A DNA stretch of 64,000 nt from Nyssa sinensis. Its lineage: Eukaryota > Streptophyta > Magnoliopsida > Cornales > Nyssaceae. A program made the translations under genes and the position numbers. Of the stretch, positions 9,850-21,365 are shown piece by piece; within the stretch, counting starts at the first letter, position 1, and each line of letters begins with the position of its first letter. A model generated the notes under the pieces. It ran no database searches. It saw nothing but the letters and a program-made list of their open reading frames with translations, and was not told the origin of the DNA. The DNA lies in NCBI GenBank assembly GCA_008638375.1, contig CM018048.1, positions 51,975,847-52,039,846 of the forward strand. The letters are read 5' to 3'.

Positions 9850-10557
9850 ATGAGCTTCTTGAAATCTTTCTCAATTTCCTTTTCCTTTCTTGCTACCTTC
9901 TTTTTCCCCTTCACCCATCAAGCAATTTTCACTGTCCAAAACAATTGTCCCTACACAATTTGGGCAGCGGCGATTCCCCGTGGTGGCCAGCGGCTAGACC
10001 AAGGCGAAACTTGGACCATCAGTGCCCCTACATCCACAACAGGAGGCCGCATTTAGGGGCGAACCAACTGCAACTTTGACAGGGCCGGCCGAGGCAAGTG
10101 CGAGACGGGTGACTGCAATGGGCTCCTCCAATGTCAAGGCTATGGTACACCTCCTAACACACTAGCCGAATATGCCCTAAACCAAGTCAATAACATAGAC
10201 TTCTTCGATATCTCCCTTGTGGATGGGTTCAATGTACCAATGGAATTTAGCCCAGTTTTTGGTGGGTGCACCCCCGGCATCAAATGTGCCACGAATTTCA
10301 ACAGGCAGTGTCCAATTGAATTGAGGGCTCCTGGCGGGTGCAACAACCCGTTTACCATCTTCAAGACCGATCAATACTGTTGCAATTCTGGTAATTGTGG
10401 ACCTACAAATTACTCAATCTTTTTTAAAAATAAGTGTTCATATGCTTATAGTTACCCTAAAGATGATCTAACCAGTACATTTACGTGTCCCGGAGGGACC
10501 AACTATAAGGTAGTGTTTTGCCCTGCTTTTACTGCCTATCTAGTATGTAGATTGTAG
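9850..10557 (+). pseudogene. Thaumatin-like protein copy 1, one in-frame stop
   Basis: This is a PR-5/osmotin-family gene, intronless like its neighbours. The ATG at 9850 starts a signal peptide of about 24 residues ([18 protein letters not shown]), followed by [15 protein letters not shown]. At 10054-10056 the conserved tryptophan codon in the RIW-RTNC motif is TAG. The frame then continues unbroken to 10557, with the CETGDC signature, [19 protein letters not shown] and NYKVVFCP. One family cysteine is replaced (NNPF for NNPC). The single nonsense change suggests recent loss or a segregating null allele. The promoter carries a 1-kb transposon. Confidence 0.9.
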
Positions 10558-11749
10558 ATAACTATCGCATTGTCCAGAGGTTTTTTCTTTTCTATTTTTG
10601 GGTAATAATGAGTGCTTAATTTACTCGATATCAAAGTTTCAGTGCTTCTATTCTTAGCCTACTGTTTATGGACACTCACAATTGTTTGGGATGGAAGCTA
10701 ATATTCTTATAATATATGAAATTAGTATATAAGTTTTATGTGCGGAGACATGTAATTAGGTTAAAATAGGTTCTTCTTACTTAATTTGAAACTAAGTAAT
10801 ATTCTTAACTTTAAATCAAAAGTTGTCCACCATATTCCTTGATAAATGTAGCATTGTTATTGCTAGTAATATAGTATAAAATTAATTACATGATTTTAAG
10901 GATTAATTATCGGTAATTTAATATCATGTCAATGTCATGTTATTTGGGATATAATTTTGATAAATGTAGCATTGTAATTGCTAGTAATACAGCATCATTT
11001 CAATGTCACATTATTTGAAATATAATTTTGAATAGTATAGCATTGGTTTATCTAAAATTTGCTTTTATCAATCCCACTATTAAATTAATTGTTTTTTCTC
11101 TGTCCACCATAGTCCTCCAATTTGTTTGAGAAATAATTACTTTTTGATCAAAGTGTGTTTGGAAAGTAAAATAAATTCAAAAACAGTTTTAAAAACTTAG
11201 GCCAAACAAATACATTTCTCGGAGCAGCATTTATAAATGCAAAGGCAAGAGCAGACAGTGGTACAGAAGCTCTTCCAACTAGGTCTTTTAACTGTAACAA
11301 ATCGTCTTTGCCCACGAAAATGAATGTAATGAATCATACAGGAAACAAGATCAATCCTATGCAGTGGTAATGAAGTTCAAAACTACTACCTTGGTTATCT
11401 TAAGTTTTATGTTTATTTGTGGTCGTAACATAATTTTATCAGAGAGTTTAGCCTCTATTTGTTTACATAAATGGACTCTTCATCTCATTAATAAGGTTTG
11501 TTTAGAATCCTCAAGAGTTGACATTTAAGAAGTAAGAATTCCCAAAATTCCATCAAAAAATACATATGCTTTCTTGAAAGTGAATTGCAGCTATACACTG
11601 GCATATACTTTTAATCTAAGAAAGTAGAAGGAAAAAAACAATTGGAAGAAAAGTGTGTGTTATCATATTTTAGGTCAAGAAATTCATACAATATTATATT
11701 GTAATTAACATTAATAGTAAGTATTAAAAATAAATTGAATATAGAAAAA
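10558..11749. other. Intergenic, no gene seen
   Basis: AT-rich spacer after the first pseudogene. Two short similar blocks, at about 10842-10880 and 10957-10990 (GATAAATGTAGCATTGT), indicate a local duplication. No coding signal is seen on either strand. Confidence 0.6.
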
Positions 11750-12300
11750 AAAAGAGGGAAAAATACAAAAAAGTCCCAAAAATAAATTTTTTAATTCAAA
11801 AATTTCATGATATATATCTATATATATATTTATCTAAAAGATCCAAAAAAAGAATTTTTTTTAATACATAAAAATCCAATTGTTAACTTTCATCTTAACA
11901 CAATTAAAAAATACTATTAATTAGACTAAAATAGCCTTCAAAATATATTTTAAAAAATAGAAAATAATTGATAAAATAAATTCTTCGATCCAAAAAAATA
12001 AAAATAAGAAATTTCAAGAAGGCCTAAAAAGAAAATCTTCACTTCATAAAATGTACAATTCTTTTGGATTAAAGAAATTATTTTATATATTTTTTAGTAT
12101 TTTTTTTCTAAAATGTATTTTGAAGATTATTTAGGTCTAATCGATAATATTTTGAAACTGTATTAAAATGAAAGTCAACAATTGAATATTTTTGCATTAA
12201 TTTTTTTTTTTTTTTGGATCTTTTAGATAAAAAAAATGTAACATGAATTTTTTTGGAATGAAAATTTTATTTTAGAAACTTTTTAGTATTTTTTTCAAAA
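11750..12300. mobile_element. Foldback (long inverted repeat) element, family 2, copy 1
   Basis: The left arm (AAATACAAAAAAGTCCC, ATCCAATTGTTAACTTTCAT) is mirrored by the right arm (ATGAAAGTCAACAATTGAAT, AACTTTTTAGTATTTTTTTC), so most of the segment folds on itself. A related copy is at about 33250-33785. There is no coding capacity. Confidence 0.65.
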
Positions 12301-12517
12301 AAAAAATTATTGCATTTTATGTTTCATGGGTAAATGAATGCTTAGTTTTCAACAAAAACCTAAGACTGGTTCTAAGGTTAAGAAATTAAATTTAAATAGA
12401 TTACTACCTAATTTTGGTCTTATTTATGCAGAAAATGTTGCAAAAGGTAAATTCGAAACATGACTTATATTTTGACATTATTTTTGTGGAAAGGACTACT
12501 CTTGAACTCAAACTTTG

Positions 12518-13945
12518 TTGAGTAGGTCCATTTTGCTATCTGTTGCTGTTGGGGCTGCCAATAGGTTCACTGCTTGGATGGTTTGCCTGGCTTTTTCCTC
12601 TGGCTGATCTGTTGCTGTTTGTTGGGCGTGTTTCTGGCTTTTTTCGTCGGAAAGAGTTATTTTCTGTTAAATCTGGCCCTAGTAGATCTTCCTGTAGCAA
12701 GTTTCTCGCAGATTAATTAGGTGGTTGGAAAATGTCTTTCGGAAGTGGTCAGTGAATGTGCTGAAAGTGGTTGCCCGTTTTGTGCAAATTCCATCAAGTA
12801 GTCTGATTTAGGCCTTATTCCATTTGTTTTGAGTTTATTTTTCCCAATAGAGCTGTGTCTGTTTTACATGCTATGGTCTCTGCTGCGGGCTTTGGCTCAT
12901 CTTCTCTGCACTCTGGAAAAATTCTCCTGTTTTCCCAGTTCGATTGTGTGAGAATTTTTCTGCTGTCAAGTGTTATTTGAGTGCACATTTTGCAGCAGCT
13001 GGATGTATAGTATAGTGGTAATGCAGGTTATATTTGGGCCATGGCTATTTGCGTATTTGATGTTGTGGCTGTTGGGATCTTTTCAATGGTTCATTGGCTC
13101 AATGGCTCAATGGCTCTTGTGGTCTGCGGTATCTGTTTTCTTTGTGGGGCTCTGGTTTTGTGGAAAAATTCTTTGGGTTTCTTCTTGTGATTATTTGATC
13201 TCTGGTTTGGTCTCTTCATCATCGTGGTCCTAAGAGGTGTTTCTGAGGTGATGCTTGTGGAGTGAGGAGGCCTCCGTGACATCCAAGCAGAACTGCTGTA
13301 TCTCTGTGGATTTGTCATTGATGATAACCCAGATGATTATCTCATGGTAATTATTTATATGGAAGATCAAGCATGTCGACTTCTCATATATCTTCTCTTG
13401 TTTGGGGTATCTTCTTGTGTTCTGCTATGACCAGTGAGAGTGCAGTTTGCTTGGTTCTGCAATGCTTCAGATCATCATGTTGTTGATCTGGGTGCTTGGT
13501 TCTGCAATGCATCACAACAGCCTTTTGAACTAAAAGCCTTCTACTATGCAGCTCTCAAGCCTTCAAATTCTGCTGGTTAATGCCCCTCCATCCAACTTCT
13601 GCTATGACCAGGGAGAGTGCAGTTTGCCTGCCTGGTTTGGGTTATAGTTGCAGTGCAATCGCTTCTCTTGAAGCTGGTGTGAGTTAGCTGCCGATTGCCA
13701 GCATTACTGGCTTGGTTTTCATGGTTTGGTTTTTGCCTGCTCTGCTTTGTCCCTCTCTCAAGGCTTTGCTTTTGGATCTCCTGAGCAGCTCAACATTTCA
13801 AGTTAGCCATTAGGTCTTGTTGGCTTGTTTTGCCCTCTTTTCTCCTTCTCTCTCCCCTCTATCCTTTTTTATTGATGCAATTTATGTACTTCTTGTGCTT
13901 CATATTCATCAATAATATTATTCTTCTTTGCTGATAAAAAAAAAA
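12518..13945 (+). mobile_element. 5'-truncated non-LTR retroelement (LINE-like) with poly(A)
   Basis: A segment richer in GC than its surroundings ends in TTTGCTGATAAAAAAA, a typical plant LINE 3' end with a poly(A) tail. AACTTTG lies immediately left (12511-12517) and again after the tail (13947-13953), a target-site duplication. The paralogous spacer at about 19420-19440 reads through (TTTAAACTTGCATTTTC) without the insert. About 1.4 kb is present, and I could not recognise RT or endonuclease motifs, so it is a 3'-end fragment or a non-autonomous relative. A 50-bp internal repeat (TCTGCTATGACCAG...) occurs at about 13418 and 13600. Confidence 0.7.
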
Positions 13946-13953
13946 AAACTTTG

Positions 13954-14861
13954 CATTCTCGGTTAACTACTGTTCAAACATGGACTTGAAAAAATTAAAT
14001 TTATAAGGAGAAAAAGATTAACTTTAAAATTTTTTTTTTAAAAAAACTGTGTTAATTACTAATCACACATCAAATGTAAACCTATTTGGACCTAATTATC
14101 ATTCTTGTAATATTTTGCAGGAAGACAGGGCCTGTTTAACATTTCAAGGTTAATTGTTTTTCAACAGCTTACTTTCTATTGTCCAGAAAGAAAAATTAAA
14201 AAATAGCCATAAAAAATTAAAAAAATAAAAAGGGAAAAAGTGTAGAAAAGCCGTATTTTCACCTCCTATAGATGGACTAAAAGTCCTATCAACATTTGAT
14301 ACCATTAATAAATCCTACTTTTAAGAATATTTTCCATAGAAGTAGAAACTCCTAATTATTTCATGTTTTATTCTTTTTAGATCAAAATTAATTACAATGA
14401 TGCTATTATCCTAGTCACCCATAGATTTTCAGTTTTAGAATAAACTGGAAATATATTTACCCTTAAAATTTGATTTTTTGGTTTCTAAAATTTTTGGCTA
14501 CATATAAATGATACAAATATCTCATTGATATTATTTATTATATATATATATATATATATATATATTTAAACTTTGAACCTTTACTTGAATATATAAAACT
14601 ATCCGAATGACCTACTTTTTAATTTTTTTGTGATTTCTTTTCCACTAAATAATCTAATTTACTACCAAATGTTTTCTGCTTGAAGGCATCCAAATCAAAT
14701 TATAAGTAAATTATTGTGAAAAATTCATTACGTATTAAAATTTTGTTAAAAATAAAACTCAACTTGATCTTAGTTTTACATTAAGTAGGACAAATCAACA
14801 TAAGTTAAGTTATATATTTGAAATATAAGAATATTCAAACTAAATATTTTAATTTTAGGGA
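13954..14861. other. Intergenic spacer, partly duplicated
   Basis: No gene. Positions 14735-14861 match 20930-21050 and 30765-30900, and (AT)n lies at about 14540-14565. Together with 15918-16700 this is one of three copies of a spacer block associated with the thaumatin-like genes. Confidence 0.6.
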
Positions 14862-15335
14862 TCAATTACAGTGACCTTCTCTAAAGTTTGTGACAATTAC
14901 ATTGACTTCTCATAATGTTTCTGAAATTATACTGAACTCCCCTATTTTATCTAACAATATATAAATACCCTCCTCCAGTAAGTTTTTTCTTAAAAATGAC
15001 AAAACTACCTGTTTCATTTTTTTCCAATTTTTAAGATTTTGACAATTTTTTTTTTCATTTTCTAAATAAAGATTAATAAAAACCTTCCATTTATTTTTAA
15101 ATAAAATAATTAAAAAATCTTTTAAAAAAAGTTAGAAAAACAGGTCAAAATTGAAAAATACAAAAATAAATAAATAAAATGGAAAATCTTGTTATTTTGA
15201 AGTAAAAAGTTACTAAAGGGAGATATTTTTATATTGTCAGATAAAGTAGGGGAGGTCAATATAATTTCAGAAACCTCAGGAGAGGTCAATAGAATTGTTA
15301 GAAATCTGAAGAGAGGTCAGTGTAATTTACCTTAA
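14862..15335. mobile_element. Foldback element, family 1, best-preserved copy
   Basis: The left arm (ATTACAGTGACCTTCTCTAA, then TTTCTGAAATTATACTGAAC) is the inverse of the right arm (GAGGTCAATATAATTTCAGA, GAGGTCAGTGTAATTTACC), each arm about 200 bp. It is inserted in a duplicated spacer that is uninterrupted at about 21045. A 10-bp direct repeat ATTTTAGGGA flanks the composite insertion (14852-14861 and 15918-15927). Confidence 0.75.
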
Positions 15336-15339
15336 TTAG

Positions 15340-15908
15340 AGGTGTCAAACAAGTCGGGCTGACTCGTTTCAGCCGGCCAACGGGCCGTGCCGTCTAGGCT
15401 CATGTTCGAAACCATTAGGCCTAGCCCGGCCAATTGGCAGGCCATGCAGTGAAGAACTAGCTCGCGTGCCACTTAGTTTTTTTTTTCACTCTTTTGTTTT
15501 TGTTTTTAATGCCTAATATGGATCATGATTTTTTTTAAATGTTATATTTTTTGTTATTCTAATTACATGATTTCACTATTTTTTATTTTATTATTTGAAA
15601 TTATAATATTTTGTTTAACTTTTATATTTTTTACTTTGTTATTTGTTAGTTTAATATTATTATTATTCACTTTATTATTTATTATTATAATATTTTGTTT
15701 ATATTTGTATTTTTTTTCAAAATTATTGTAATATTTTGTTTAAATATATTCACATAATAATAATAATAATAAATGACAATAAAATAGGAAATAAATCAGG
15801 ACTATCATGCTGTACCAATGAGCTGCCATGCTCGTGCCTATGTCGAGCCTCCAGTCGTCTTGTGCCATGCCGTGTTGTGCCCGTGTTGGTCGAGCCCGAT
15901 TGACACCT
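15340..15908. mobile_element. hAT-like MITE with AGGTGTCAA termini
   Basis: The segment starts AGGTGTCAAACAAGTCGGGC and ends GCCCGATTGACACCT. The ends are GC-rich and the centre is very AT-rich. Such ends are common in plant hAT-type non-autonomous elements. An 8-bp target duplication is not evident, so the class is tentative. It sits against the right end of the preceding foldback element. Confidence 0.6.
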
Positions 15909-15917
15909 GTATCCCTC

Positions 15918-16616
15918 ATTTTAGGGATTTCATAATAAAGAAATAATAATATTTAATTATTTTAAATAAGATTTAAGAAATTATTTTAAAGTTTTGTTAA
16001 ATCTAAAGGAATTGGAATCAATAAATTTAGTTTAATTTTCATTTCCATTTCAAAAAATAAATAAATTTATTCAAATGCCATTAATTCATGCTTTAACTCA
16101 AAAGGGTAAGAGAGAAAATTAAATAACTATTTAGCATCATTTTAACTCTTTGGGTTGAATGACTTGGGAAGAGGCTTGAGTGAACATTTCAAAGTGTCTC
16201 AAGTTGAACCCCCATTGAAAGAGTCCTTTATTTATTTATTTTAAAATAAAAACTGTTTAATATCATGTTGCAAAAGAGTTAGATTTCTTTACGTTATTAC
16301 AAAATTATAAAACTTATTTGTCCTAAGTAAGATTTACTGGTAATTTTCCCAATAAAAAAAACTGTCTTGCACATCAAACTGAAGTTATCCATCTAGAATG
16401 TCAGAAATTATTTTTCCTTCCAAATGAAAACACTGCACAAATCTAAACTGCATGAATTGCGGAAATTCAAATTTTGCACATCAAATTATGTAACATTATA
16501 ATGGTGGTGGTTTGAATAAATCATTTGAAATACAAGTTTTAATATAAAAATTTAAAACGGAAATGACTTAATTGAAGTCTTGTCCCACTACCATGTATAC
16601 ATATATCAAGGATATA

Positions 16617-16663
<47 letters not shown>

Positions 16664-17630
16664 CTATGTATATATGAATGGAGGACTTTTCAATGAAATT
16701 TCACTGTTTTTCTTCACGTTAAATTGATGCATGCAATAAATCGCCACAAGTTTCCTTGATTTCTTCGTTTATGTGTTGAACTTCAACAACCATAAAAAAA
16801 TAAAAATAAAAAAGAACTACATTTTTATCGTCACAATGCAGACATCTTCAATGCATGTCAATGCATTGAAGAAATCAAGTTTGTCGTCACAATGCATATC
16901 AATACATTAAAAAAGAACTACATTTTTATCGTTACGATGCATATCAAAAGAACTTCAACAACAATAGAAAATAAAAATAAAAAAGAACTACACTTTTATC
17001 GTCACAATGCAGACATCTTTCCGTTAATTGACGAGGGTAATCAGATTTTTTTTTTTCTTTCAACTATGTGTAAATTTTATTTACTTTAAAATATTTTTTA
17101 TTTTTTCTTTATAAACAAATCATTGTTTAAGTCCTTTCCCTCCACAGAAGGTTCAAGACTTGACGCATGACATACATCTAAATAAAATTTCTCTTCTTTC
17201 CTATTGTTGTATTAAAAATATATATAAATATACAAAGTTCAGGACATCAATAACTGCAACTTAAGCTATTCTAATTGCAATCGTATCAAGTCCTTCAAAT
17301 TCAAAAGGGTTATTAGATCTACTAATGACAACAAAATATGTTTGATGTGAGGAGTCTCTCCCCATCCTTTGTAACAAACACAAAAAATAGATTGTTATTA
17401 AAAGAATGATAATTATGTCATAAAAATACTGTAAACCTTCTAAGTTAAAAAGATTAAAATTGAGCTCCATTTGAACAACCAATTTATTAGGAGTACCATT
17501 GACTAAAAGCTCTTGAGTTTTTTATAATTTCAAAATTGTCATTATATCATTATGATCTAAAATTTTGTTTAAAAACTCTGTAAAATTAGCATTTTGCCAT
17601 ATCAAAATATGGTATGCATGGCCCTTAACG
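15918..17630. other. Spacer upstream of the intact gene at 17906
   Basis: No gene. Positions 15918-16160 match 21050-21290, and the stretch to about 16700 matches 30900-31640. (AT)n occupies about 16617-16660. Positions 16790-17030 hold three or four imperfect copies of a block containing GAACTACATTTTTATCGTCA and ACAATGCA. Confidence 0.6.
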
Positions 17631-17634
17631 CGGT

Positions 17635-17890
17635 TTGACTGGAAAAGACATTCATAGGGTGAGATTGTGATGGGGGCCTAAGTTATACTCAATGCAATAG
17701 GCAGTTTCGTGGAAATTACATAAGCAGCTGGTAAGAACAAGTCTATAAAAAAAAACGTTGAAATTTCTTGGTATATTTCGTGGCTACATAAAGTCCAAAT
17801 AGCAGACAACCCCCAAACACCCCCCCCCCCCTCCTCGTCCTCCTCCTCCTCCCCCTCCCCCTCCCTCTCCCTCTCTCTCTCTCTTTCTCT
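17635..17890 (+). promoter_or_regulatory. Promoter and polypyrimidine leader of the 17906 gene
   Basis: A W-box core TTGACT lies at 17635-17640 and a TATA-like CTATAAAA at about 17741. The leader from about 17818 to 17895 is almost pure pyrimidine on the plus strand: a C-run, then CTC repeats, then CT repeats. No GCC-box was found, unlike the genes further right. Confidence 0.5.
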
Positions 17891-17905
17891 CTAAATTCCA
17901 AGAAC

Positions 17906-18661
17906 ATGCGTTTCTTGAAACCTTTCTCATTTTCCATTTTCTTTCTAGCTGCCTTCTTTTTTGCCTCCACCCACGAAGCAGATGTTATTGTCCAAAATAA
18001 TTGTCCGTACACCGTTTGGGCAGCGGCCGCGGGGTCCAATGGCGGCGGTAAGCAGCTAGAGCCAGGCGAACCTTGGTTCATCACTGTCCCTCCAGGCTCA
18101 ACAGGATCTCGTATTTGGGCGCGAACAAATTGCATCTTTGATGAGGCGGGGCGGGGCAAGTGCGAGACCGGTGACTGCGATGGACTCCTCGAATGCAAAG
18201 GCTTTGGTACACCCCCTAACACACTAGTCGAATATGCCTTCAACCAATTCAATAACTTGGACTTCTTTGACATCTCACTTGTGGATGGGTTCAACGTGCC
18301 AATAGAATTTAGCCCAGTCTCCAGTGGGTGCAACTCTGCCACCCGGACTCGTAGCATCAAATGCACCGCTGATATCAACGGGCAGTGCCCCAATGAGTTG
18401 AAGGCTCCTGGCGGGTGCAACCACCCGTGTACCGTGTTCAACACCAGTGAATACTGTTGCAATTCCGGTACATGCGGTCCCACAAATTATTCAAGATTTT
18501 TTAAAGATAGGTGTCCTAATGCTTACAGTTACCCTCAAGATGATGCAACTAGCACATTTACATGTCCTGGAGGGACCAACTATATGGTTGTGTTTTGCCC
18601 TAGAACCACTACTTTGATCACTAACAATATGAAAGTTACCTATAATCTCGTATGTACATAG
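17906..18661 (+). CDS. Thaumatin-like (osmotin/PR-5) protein, copy 2, intact
   Basis: Intact single-exon gene of 251 aa. The signal peptide is residues 1-25 ([19 protein letters not shown]), and the mature protein starts near [13 protein letters not shown]. The family signature [16 protein letters not shown] is at about 82-97, with [35 protein letters not shown] and NYMVVFCP following. All 16 family cysteines are present. A tail of 19 residues past FCP adds a 17th cysteine (YNLVCT). PR-5 proteins are secreted or vacuolar antifungal and stress proteins; a C-terminal tail can direct osmotins to the vacuole, which is inferred here. It is the only intact member of the left group. Confidence 0.95.
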   Translation: MRFLKPFSFSIFFLAAFFFASTHEADVIVQNNCPYTVWAAAAGSNGGGKQLEPGEPWFITVPPGSTGSRIWARTNCIFDEAGRGKCETGDCDGLLECKGFGTPPNTLVEYAFNQFNNLDFFDISLVDGFNVPIEFSPVSSGCNSATRTRSIKCTADINGQCPNELKAPGGCNHPCTVFNTSEYCCNSGTCGPTNYSRFFKDRCPNAYSYPQDDATSTFTCPGGTNYMVVFCPRTTTLITNNMKVTYNLVCT

Positions 18662-21365
18662 CTATGTCATTTTTTTCCTAGTGTGTTTTTTTTTTAGTAT
18701 AAAAAAAAATTGGTGATGATAAATGTTGATAATGATACATAATTAGGTAAGATGAGATTCCTTGATTCAATTTGGAGTCAAGCTGTGTCCAACATAGATT
18801 TTATGTATTCTAAGGGACAATTTCAAATATTAATTATTGAATTACACAGAATTTTTTATTTTTTTCTTCCTTCTCTTTCCGCATTTTTTTCTTCCTTCTT
18901 TCTTATCCCCCCCGCCCCCCCCCCCCCCCCCCCCTTTTTCTCTTCTATTGGTCCTGAACCGCCTGGTGCTTCTATCCTTAACCCACTGTTTATGGACTCC
19001 CACAAAAAATGGCAATAGAGTCAGTAACTTAGAAGTATTATCGAACAACTAGTATAGAACGCGCAAGGTTGCCTCTAAGTGAGGTCTTTGTAGTTGCTGC
19101 ATGAATTGGCAAACAACTAAAAGCTTAAGTTGTTAAAAGATTGAAGTTGTAATTTAAATATTTAATATTCTAACAAGTCTTTTCACTTATGATCAAACTC
19201 TTTATTATATGAACAGGTTAATATGTGTAGCAAATATAATTATTAAAATAACGATAAAATTTGAACTTATAACCTTTGAATGTTATGATATTATAAAAAA
19301 GAAAAAAAAAAAGTACATTCACTATTGTATTAAACTTACTTACAATATCATGTGTTGGGAAGGATAAATTGCAAATATGACTTATTCTTTAGTATTATTT
19401 TTGTACAAATAGACTCTTCTCATATTTAAACTTGCATTTTCACGCTTAATCATTTAAATAATGTAAATTAAAAAAAAATTAAATATATAAAATGAAAATT
19501 TTTCAAGTTAAAAAATTATAAAAAAAAGAGTGCAAATTAATGATCACATAATTCATCAAATAAACCTATTTGGACTTATTTATCATTCTTGTAATATTTT
19601 TGCTGGGAGGCTGAGCCTCTTTAACATGTCAATGGTTTAGCCTGTTCGACCCAACCATTTTTGCCAAGTTAAGTTTTTTTTTAATTTTTTATATAACGAT
19701 GTGTAAGAGAGAATCGAAGTTGCATCAATTACATGAAGGGTAGACACTTACGTCACTTAAATAGGGATTAGGACCTCAATTGAAGGTTAATTGTTTTTTA
19801 ACCCCTTGCTTTCTATTGTCAAAATATTTATATAATGACACATTATGTTAATAGTAATTAAAATAGAGTTAATTAGTCTTAAATTTTTTTAAAAAATACT
19901 ATTTTATTATAAGATTCATCCATATTTTCATTTAGATGTAAATGACTCAATTTTTCTTTTTTAAAAAAATTAGTTCATTAAAAAGATGACATGACATTTG
20001 TAATTTTTTTTATAAATAACAATAATACCCAATAACACATAAAACTTCAAAACAATAAAAACTCCAAATCATCAACTCTCAAAAATCTCCTCACACCCCC
20101 CTCCCGCGAGCGACCCCGAACCTGACCCGACTCCTTACTTTTCTCTTTCCCCTTTCTCTCAACCCTAGATCCGTCTCCCATGAACGGTAGCAGCCGGCAA
20201 AAGCTTCACTGGTAACAAGCTTTTGTCACAATGGTCTGACTAGTCTGAGCATTAGGTTTTTCAAACAATTATTATTTTTATTATTATTACTACTTTATTA
20301 TTATAATTCTTTCATCTAAATCTTTGCAAAACTAGGTGCTTTACTTGACCTAATTCCTTTTTTTTTTTTTTTGGCGTACTCATTCATTCGGGAATGTTCT
20401 TATAACCTGTTTCCCAATTTCTCTGTCTTTGCTTCTTTCATTCACTTTCCCTTCCTAACACAAAGTCTCAACTTCTTTATAATTTGATATTGTTTGTTTT
20501 GAAATGGATTGCGCACTTGACTTCGAAGCAACCGTTATGTCAAAACTGCAAGGCGTCATATTGTCGATGTTGCAAAGCTACTCGATTAATTGAAAAATCA
20601 AAGGAGTTTTCCAAGAAGAGAAGCAACGAGTTTTCCATGGGAATTGAAAATAATGATGTGATGTCACGAGTTTCCATGATTTATTTTCAGAATTAAAAAT
20701 TTTTTAATCAAATATTGTGAGATTCATAAATAAAAAATTTTCAGAATTGAAACTTTTTAAACAAATGTTCTTATAATTTGTTTGCCGTTAGAGTCTAATT
20801 AAATAACATAATTTTATCAGAAAGTTTAGTATGTATTTGTTTATTTAAATAAATTGTTTCCTAATAATTCGATTGAAGGTTATAATCTCTTTGCGATGGA
20901 ATCTATTGAATTATCAAATGTACGATGAAGAAGAAGAAAACTAAAATTCAACCTGATCTTAGTTTAACATTAAGTAGGACAAATCAATGTAGGTTAAATT
21001 ATATATTTGAAATATGAGAATATTAAAACTAAATATATTATTTTTGGGGATTTCATAATAAAGAAATTATAGTATTTAATTAATTTACATAAGATTTAAG
21101 ATTTTTTTTAAAGTTTTCTTAAATCTAAAGAAATTGGAGCCAATAAATTTAGTCTAATTTTCATTTCCATTTCAAAAAATAAATAAATTTATTAAAATTC
21201 CATTAATTCATGCTTTAACTCAAAAGGGTAAAAGAGAAAATTAAATAACTATTTAACATCATATTAACCCTCGGGTTGAATGACTCAGTTTTAATCACTT
21301 TTTTCTAACTTTTTTTTTTTTTAAAAAATCATTTTTTATAAAAAAATAAATTTAAACATAAGCCG
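18662..21365. other. Intergenic spacer
   Basis: No convincing gene. A poly(C) run (7 C, G, then about 20 C) lies at 18907-18934. Positions 19380-19450 and 19590-19820 match spacers of the 12.5-14.2 kb region, the former being the empty site for the LINE-like insert. Positions 20930-21290 are another copy of the spacer block at 14.7-16.2 kb. A 70-codon frame at 20484 has no supporting features. Confidence 0.6.

Noticed and set aside
12970..13233. An 87-codon hydrophobic, tryptophan-rich frame
   Set aside because: It lies inside the LINE-like insert, shows no RT or endonuclease motif, and its composition comes from TGG/TTG-rich DNA.
17743..18483. A 246-codon minus-strand frame opposite the gene at 17906
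   Set aside because: It is the antisense shadow of a GC-richer coding region and its pyrimidine leader; similar shadows lie opposite the other thaumatin-like genes.
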